Assembly (NCBI GenBank): GCA_031257455.1
Contig: JAIROQ010000157.1
Coordinates: 1 to 8,624 of the forward strand
Direction of reading: 5' to 3'
DNA from: Prevotellaceae bacterium
GTDB lineage: Bacteria; Bacteroidota; Bacteroidia; Bacteroidales; UBA932
DNA length: 8,624 nucleotides
Shown: one piece after another, positions 5,305-8,624 of the stretch
Numbering within the stretch: the first letter of the stretch is position 1
Layout: each line of letters begins with the position of its first letter
Position numbers and translations under genes: made by a program
The notes under the pieces: model-generated
Told to the model about the DNA's origin: nothing
What the model saw: the letters and a program-made list of their open reading frames with translations, nothing else
Databases searched by the model: none

Positions 5305-5377
5305 GTTTTCAAGTGTAAAGACAGACAATAGATATTAGACTTTCAGGTATTAGAAAAAATCGGTCAAATTATGTAAA

Positions 5378-5404
5378 TTATTATTTGTTTTCAACAAATA
5401 ATAA
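5378..5404 (-). terminator. AT-rich hairpin over the DUF3667 stop codon
   Basis: TTATTATTTGTT at 5378-5389 and its perfect 12-bp complement at 5393-5404 enclose a 3-nt loop. The stem includes the last codons and the TAA of the DUF3667 gene (5381-5383). On the minus strand it is followed by UUUACAUAAUUUGA, a weak U-tract. It could be a terminator or 3'-end stabiliser, but all pairs except one are A-T. Confidence 0.45.
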
Positions 5405-6163
5405 CAATAGACCGACAAGCAGAAGGATCAGGAATGCCATTATTACAAGCCAGCACAAAATTATCAAGAATACCCGCCAAATGGATTTCATTACGGATAG
5501 CTGGAATAACTGTTTAAAATTCCATACAAACAGGGAGAGATAGATGATCGGGAGGAATTCTATGATTAGGCTGTCTTTGCCGAAGATGAGCTGTGCCGGA
5601 ATATCTAACAATATGTATATCGCCAGGCACTGGCAGGCAATGTACACGCAGGCCACCAACAATTCCGTGTAATTATAATGGTGGCCGCTTTTCTTCCTTG
5701 TTACCCATTTTGTGGATAATGCAAATACCGGCGCCACTATAATCGCTTTGAATGCGACATTTGTCGACATGATGGCATTCAGATGATGCCACAAGCGGGA
5801 CAAAATAAAGTCGGCGGCGGGTAGAGAGACATGCAAATGCTCCGCCAACATCACCTCTTCGAGGATACTTACAATACCTGCCGTAATAATTAATGTGGTA
5901 AACGGATTGAAATACCGGATACGATGGCCGGCAATGTATTCGGCAATCATTTTGCCGGGACGCGTAAACAGGGCATAGTAGGTGTACAGTATGTTCCGGT
6001 CGCAATGGAAAATTCCGTGAAACAGGCTGTGCAATAGCACGCGCATTGTTAGTTTTCCGGTCGAGGCTTTTTGTCCGCACGTGTGGCAATAGTTTCCTTG
6101 CAATTCGGCGTCACAGTTTTTACAAAGACGATTTTCTTCCGGGTTTTTCATAGCGGGCGTCAT
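5381..6163 (-). CDS. DUF3667 family protein: N-terminal zinc ribbon and multiple membrane helices
   Basis: The function is unknown. The 260-residue protein opens with a four-cysteine zinc-ribbon-like motif, CKNCDAELQGNYCHTCGQK (C14, C17, C26, C29). A conserved amphipathic stretch with YIAGHRIRYFNPF (76-88) follows, the layout typical of the DUF3667 family widespread in Bacteroidota. About five hydrophobic segments follow, near 88-103, 138-152, 167-187, 199-214 and 231-257, so it is an inner-membrane protein with the zinc ribbon probably cytoplasmic. The lysine-arginine cluster at 152-158 lies between helices. It may start at ATG 6161-6163 or at the ATG four codons further in (6149-6151). It appears to be a single-gene unit, with a promoter embedded in a 25-bp tandem duplication upstream. 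No partner or substrate can be proposed. Confidence 0.85.
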   Translation of the reverse strand: MTPAMKNPEENRLCKNCDAELQGNYCHTCGQKASTGKLTMRVLLHSLFHGIFHCDRNILYTYYALFTRPGKMIAEYIAGHRIRYFNPFTTLIITAGIVSILEEVMLAEHLHVSLPAADFILSRLWHHLNAIMSTNVAFKAIIVAPVFALSTKWVTRKKSGHHYNYTELLVACVYIACQCLAIYILLDIPAQLIFGKDSLIIEFLPIIYLSLFVWNFKQLFQLSVMKSIWRVFLIILCWLVIMAFLILLLVGLLLLFVENK

Positions 6164-6171
6164 AGTGTTTC

Positions 6172-6222
6172 AATAATTTATGATTACAAAGGTAATAATA
6201 ATTTATGATTACACAAGGTAAT
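6172..6222. repeat. Tandem duplication of a promoter segment
   Basis: AATAATTTATGATTACA occurs at 6172-6188 and 6197-6213, each followed by AAGGTAAT, with a single C inserted in the second copy. The period is 25 bp. On the minus strand each copy carries a TACCTT box. The gene-proximal copy is a perfect TACCTTTG, and the distal copy reads TACCTTGT because of the inserted base. Confidence 0.85.
6187..6216 (-). promoter_or_regulatory. Promoter of the DUF3667 gene
   Basis: TACCTTTG at 6187-6194 on the minus strand has TTG at 6214-6216, exactly 19 bp upstream. This is a good Bacteroidota promoter with a leader of roughly 17 nt before the ATG at 6163. The -33 TTG falls in the distal copy of the tandem duplication. 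Confidence 0.62.
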
Positions 6223-6528
6223 GTAATTGTTCTTTTCCAAGATGGGACAGCTACTGACAAAGCCCCGCACCCTCGTATATAACCTGCGGCTTACAGCGCT
6301 ACCCGATGATGGTAATATGCGCGACCCTCCTACGGACGGAGGACAATCGTTCCTGCGGACGGAGGATAGCTCCTCTTGCGGACGCAGGAGGAGCGCGATA
6401 CCGGAAAACAACCCGGCTCCATGACGGGCAGACTTTAAACCTTAAACCTTATTTCCCAAATTTATGCGGCAGCCTAATTCTTAATTCTCTCCGGCGTAAG
6501 CCCAATCTGTAAATCCGTAAATTTTTCC
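6223..6528. other. Divergent intergenic gap with decayed repeats
   Basis: About 300 bp separate the divergent DUF3667 and M23 promoters. Open frames here are short, overlap on both strands and follow the repeated segment at 6328-6393, so none is taken as a gene. Apart from that repeat cluster and a short direct repeat (TTAAACCTTA-like, about 6434-6449), no RNA gene or regulatory motif is recognised. Confidence 0.5.
6328..6393. repeat. Three imperfect tandem GC-rich repeats with hairpin
   Basis: Three imperfect units start at 6328, 6351 and 6371, each of about 20-23 bp with the core TCCT-(n)-GCGGACGGAGGA (TCCTACGGACGGAGGA in the first). Each can fold on itself. The third forms a 10-bp stem, 6370-6379 with 6384-6393, around GGAC with one G-U pair. 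The CTCC-TACGG-AG theme recalls the hairpin at 1500-1516 in the MITE-like element, which may indicate a shared repeat family. Confidence 0.6.
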
Positions 6529-6536
6529 TACCTTTG
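6506..6536 (+). promoter_or_regulatory. Promoter of the M23-dxr operon
   Basis: TACCTTTG at 6529-6536 matches TAnnTTTG. TCTG at 6506-6509, 19 bp upstream, is one base off the TTTG -33 element. The expected start near 6543 leaves a leader of about 16 nt before the ATG at 6559. Confidence 0.6.
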
Positions 6537-6558
6537 TCCATTCGTATTTTTACTTGTC

Positions 6559-7452
6559 ATGGCAAAAAATAGAGAACAGACCGATGCGCAGAAGAAGTCG
6601 GATATGTTGAAAAATAAATATCTGGTTACCGTTTATAATGACACGACTTTGGAACAGGTAAGCCATTTCCGCATTTCGGGATTGGGGGCTATCATTTCCG
6701 GCGCCATGTTGATGATTGTGGTCATTGCTACGATAACCGTTTTGATAGCGTTTACCGGCTTGCGTGAATTTATTCCCGGCTATCCGGATGCGACTACGCG
6801 CGAGAAAATAGTCGCCAATGCCCTGCGTACCGATTCACTGGAGCAGCTGTTACACCAGTGGGAGCGGCATCTGACCAATATCAATTTATTATTGTCGGGA
6901 CAAGACCCGCCGCCCATAGATATAGCGCAACCGGCCACTGCTACGGTGGCTTCCGGCAATGCTAATTCGTTTATACCCTCGCGCGAAGATTCGCTGTTGC
7001 GGCAGGAAATCGAAGAACACGATATTTATGACCCCGTGCCAGCCATCACCAATCCGGCAGGGAAACAGGAAGCGCTGGAAAACCTGTTCCTCTTCAGGCC
7101 GGTGCAGGGCGTGGTTTCCGACAAGTTTGACGTTAAAATCAACCATCTGGCGGTGGATATTGTGGCCGCGCCGAGCGCGCCGGTCATGTCGGTACTTGAC
7201 GGCACGGTCATCATGGCCAACTGGACGGCCGAAACCGGCTACGTTATACAAATCCAGCACAGCAACGATATTCTTTCGGTGTATAAACACAATGAGAAAT
7301 TATTGAAAAAGCAGGGCGACCGCGTACAAGCCGGCGAAGCGATAGCCATAGTCGGGAACTCGGGCGAACTGACCACCGGCCCTCATCTGCATTTCGAACT
7401 TTGGTACAAGGGCGTACCTGTAGACCCGTTGAAATATATCAGTTTTGAATAG
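6559..7452 (+). CDS. M23-family metallopeptidase (LytM domain), membrane-anchored
   Basis: A predicted zinc endopeptidase of the LytM/M23 family that cuts peptide cross-links in peptidoglycan. The 297-residue protein has a basic cytoplasmic N-terminus (1-38), one membrane helix (about 41-66), a periplasmic linker with helical and Pro-rich parts (70-175), and a C-terminal M23 domain (about 178-297). The zinc and catalytic residues are present: H196 and D200 in NHLAVDI, H244 in VYKHNE, and H276 and H278 in GPHLHFEL. An active enzyme is therefore likely rather than a degenerate LytM regulator. The start ATG has a short leader behind a good promoter. The stop overlaps the dxr start by 8 nt, so the two are co-transcribed. 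Pairing of such an M23 gene with dxr recurs in Bacteroidales genomes to my knowledge, usually with a site-2 protease gene (rseP) next. That gene would lie beyond the window. Confidence 0.93.
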   Translation: MAKNREQTDAQKKSDMLKNKYLVTVYNDTTLEQVSHFRISGLGAIISGAMLMIVVIATITVLIAFTGLREFIPGYPDATTREKIVANALRTDSLEQLLHQWERHLTNINLLLSGQDPPPIDIAQPATATVASGNANSFIPSREDSLLRQEIEEHDIYDPVPAITNPAGKQEALENLFLFRPVQGVVSDKFDVKINHLAVDIVAAPSAPVMSVLDGTVIMANWTAETGYVIQIQHSNDILSVYKHNEKLLKKQGDRVQAGEAIAIVGNSGELTTGPHLHFELWYKGVPVDPLKYISFE

Positions 7453-8596
7453 GAAAAGTATTACCATATTAGGTTCTACCGGCTCTATCGGCGTACAGGC
7501 GCTGGAAGTTATCGCGCAGCATCCCGATACGTTTACCGTAGAGGTATTGACGGCGCAGGACAATGCGGCATTGCTTATCGAGCAGGCCATCGCTTTTCAA
7601 CCCAATGCGGTAGTCATCGGCAATGAAACGAAATATCCCGAAGTAGCGGAGGCATTGAAAAAGTATCCGGTAAAAGTATTCGCCGGCGCGGCTTCGCTGT
7701 GCGCCGTGGCGGCTTGGGATACGGCAGACATGGTGCTTTCGGCGCTGCTCGGCTTTGCAGGATTGCAGCCGGCATTGAGCGCACTGGAAGCCGGGAAACC
7801 GTTGGCGTTGGCCAATAAGGAAACGCTGGTGGCGGCCGGCGCATTGGTCATGCAGGCAGCGCGGGAACACCGTGCGCCGCTGCTTCCGGTGGATTCGGAA
7901 CACTCGGCCATCTTCCAATGCCTGTCGGGCGAACAGGGCGAAATAGAAAAAATCTACCTCACGGCGTCAGGCGGGCCTTTCCTGCATACGCCGCCGGAGC
8001 AGATGGAAAAAATTACTCCGGAAGACGCTTTGCGGCATCCGAACTGGCGCATGGGCGCGAAAATCACTGTTGATTCCGCTACGATGATGAATAAAGGACT
8101 GGAAGTGATAGAAGCGCATTGGTTATTTTCGCTGCCTGCCGAAAAGATAGCCGTGCTCGTGCATCCGCAATCTATCGTCCATTCCATGGTGCAGTTCACG
8201 GACGGCGCGGTGAAGGCGCAACTCGGCATCCCCGACATGAAACTGCCGATACAGTATGCGCTGGGTTTCCCGCAACGCCTGCCGCTGGCCGCCCCGCGCG
8301 TGGATTTTGCGGAAACAGGGACGCTCGCGTTCTTCCCGCCGGAAGAAGAAAAATTCCCCTGCCTGTCACTGGCACGCGAAGCCCTGACACGCGGCGGGAA
8401 TATACCTTGCGCCCTGAGCGCGGCAAATGAAACCGCCGTAGCCGCATTTTTGCAGAAGCGCATCACCTTTTTGCAAATCCCCCGAATGGTGGAAACGGTT
8501 ATGCAACGCATTCCGTTCATCGCCGCGCCCACCCTCGCCGACCTGCAACAAACCGACTCGCAGGCGCGGGAAATAGTTATGAGGTATGAGTTATGA
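7445..8596 (+). CDS. dxr: 1-deoxy-D-xylulose 5-phosphate reductoisomerase
   Basis: Dxr converts 1-deoxy-D-xylulose 5-phosphate to 2-C-methyl-D-erythritol 4-phosphate with NADPH, the first committed step of the MEP isoprenoid pathway, in the cytoplasm. The 383-residue protein is full length. It has the NADPH-binding GSTGSIG loop (10-16), ALANKETLVAAG (121-132), the metal-binding LPVDSEHSAIFQ (D150, S151, E152), TASGGPF (173-179), RHPNWRMGAKITVDSATMMNKGLEVIEAHWLF (H198, S211, N216, K217, E220) and HPQSIVHSMVQF (240-251), then the C-terminal helical domain. The start is TTG at 7445, overlapping the M23 stop, and no closer ATG exists, so translation is probably coupled. The last codons (VMRYEL and TGA) lie inside a heptamer tandem repeat that continues past the stop. 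The C-terminal tail has therefore been formed by the repeat. The catalytic core is unaffected. Confidence 0.97.
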   Translation: MNRKSITILGSTGSIGVQALEVIAQHPDTFTVEVLTAQDNAALLIEQAIAFQPNAVVIGNETKYPEVAEALKKYPVKVFAGAASLCAVAAWDTADMVLSALLGFAGLQPALSALEAGKPLALANKETLVAAGALVMQAAREHRAPLLPVDSEHSAIFQCLSGEQGEIEKIYLTASGGPFLHTPPEQMEKITPEDALRHPNWRMGAKITVDSATMMNKGLEVIEAHWLFSLPAEKIAVLVHPQSIVHSMVQFTDGAVKAQLGIPDMKLPIQYALGFPQRLPLAAPRVDFAETGTLAFFPPEEEKFPCLSLAREALTRGGNIPCALSAANETAVAAFLQKRITFLQIPRMVETVMQRIPFIAAPTLADLQQTDSQAREIVMRYEL

Positions 8597-8624
8597 GTTA
8601 TGAGGTATGAGGTATGAGGTATGA
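8577..8624. repeat. Heptanucleotide tandem repeat, right tract
   Basis: Six complete 7-bp units of (G/T)TATGAG and a partial seventh run from 8577 to the window edge, so the true length is unknown. The first units lie inside the dxr frame and encode its last residues and stop. The remaining units lie downstream. The unit matches the tract at 99-129 in reverse orientation. Confidence 0.88.

Noticed and set aside
5089..5331. 80-codon plus-strand frame over the phosphatase promoter
   Set aside because: It overlaps the start of the phosphatase gene and its promoter, has low-complexity content and no recognisable domain. The minus-strand 37-codon frame fits the context better.
6184..6512. Several 65-75-codon frames on both strands between the DUF3667 and M23 genes
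   Set aside because: They overlap one another and their content is dictated by the repeats at 6328-6393. The minus-strand one also crosses the DUF3667 promoter.
7954..8532. 192-codon minus-strand frame inside dxr
   Set aside because: It is a shadow of dxr, rich in Ala/Ser/Arg/Cys, without a domain and antisense to conserved catalytic blocks.

Overview
The window looks like chromosomal DNA of a member of the Bacteroidota, probably the order Bacteroidales. It carries a PorP/SprF-type outer-membrane protein, a DUF3667 protein, a HigB/HigA pair of the kind common in this phylum, and RNase HII and Dxr proteins of Bacteroidales character. Near most transcription units there is also a TAnnTTTG box, the -7 element of the Bacteroidota primary sigma factor, and purine-rich Shine-Dalgarno sites are inconspicuous. 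The genus cannot be read from the sequence.

Layout. Positions 1-597 are non-coding and rich in repeats: a T-rich low-complexity stretch, a heptamer tandem repeat (99-129), a long inverted repeat (134-207), and an imperfect 126-nt hairpin (341-466) with a promoter-like sequence beside it on the minus strand. Positions 598-1293 (minus) hold a toxin-first HigB-HigA operon. Positions 1410-1714 are a 305-bp non-coding element bounded by perfect 21-bp terminal inverted repeats and built as a set of nested inverted repeats, so it is a MITE-like candidate. A tRNA-Ser(GCT) gene with its own terminator follows on the minus strand (1772-1905). rnhB (1987-2595, plus) is divergent from it and appears to be leaderless. 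It converges on a PorP/SprF-family gene (2607-3695, minus). An initiator tRNA gene (3732-3807, plus) is followed by a bidirectional terminator shared with a PhoA-type lipoprotein phosphatase gene (3868-5103, minus). Then come a possible 37-codon ORF (5191-5304, minus), a zinc-ribbon/multi-TM DUF3667 gene (5381-6163, minus), a repeat-bearing gap of about 340 bp, and a plus-strand pair, an M23 peptidase gene and dxr (6559-8596), whose reading frames overlap.

How the genes relate. Most are housekeeping or envelope genes in short, independently promoted units. The only co-transcribed pairs supported by spacing are higB-higA (12-nt gap) and M23-dxr (8-nt overlap). The M23 peptidase acts on cell-wall peptidoglycan or controls its hydrolysis. 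Dxr makes the isoprenoid precursors from which the wall carrier lipid is built. The PorP-like protein, the lipoprotein phosphatase and the DUF3667 protein belong to the envelope.

The least ordinary content is in the gaps. The same heptamer family, (G/T)TATGAG, occurs in opposite orientations at the two ends of the window, and the right-hand tract supplies the last codons and stop of dxr. Other points are the MITE-like element, the promoter-linked hairpin, and a 25-bp tandem duplication that copies a promoter ahead of the DUF3667 gene. I found no clearly new multigene system. The best candidates for something undescribed are the hairpin RNA at 341-466 and the element at 1410-1714.
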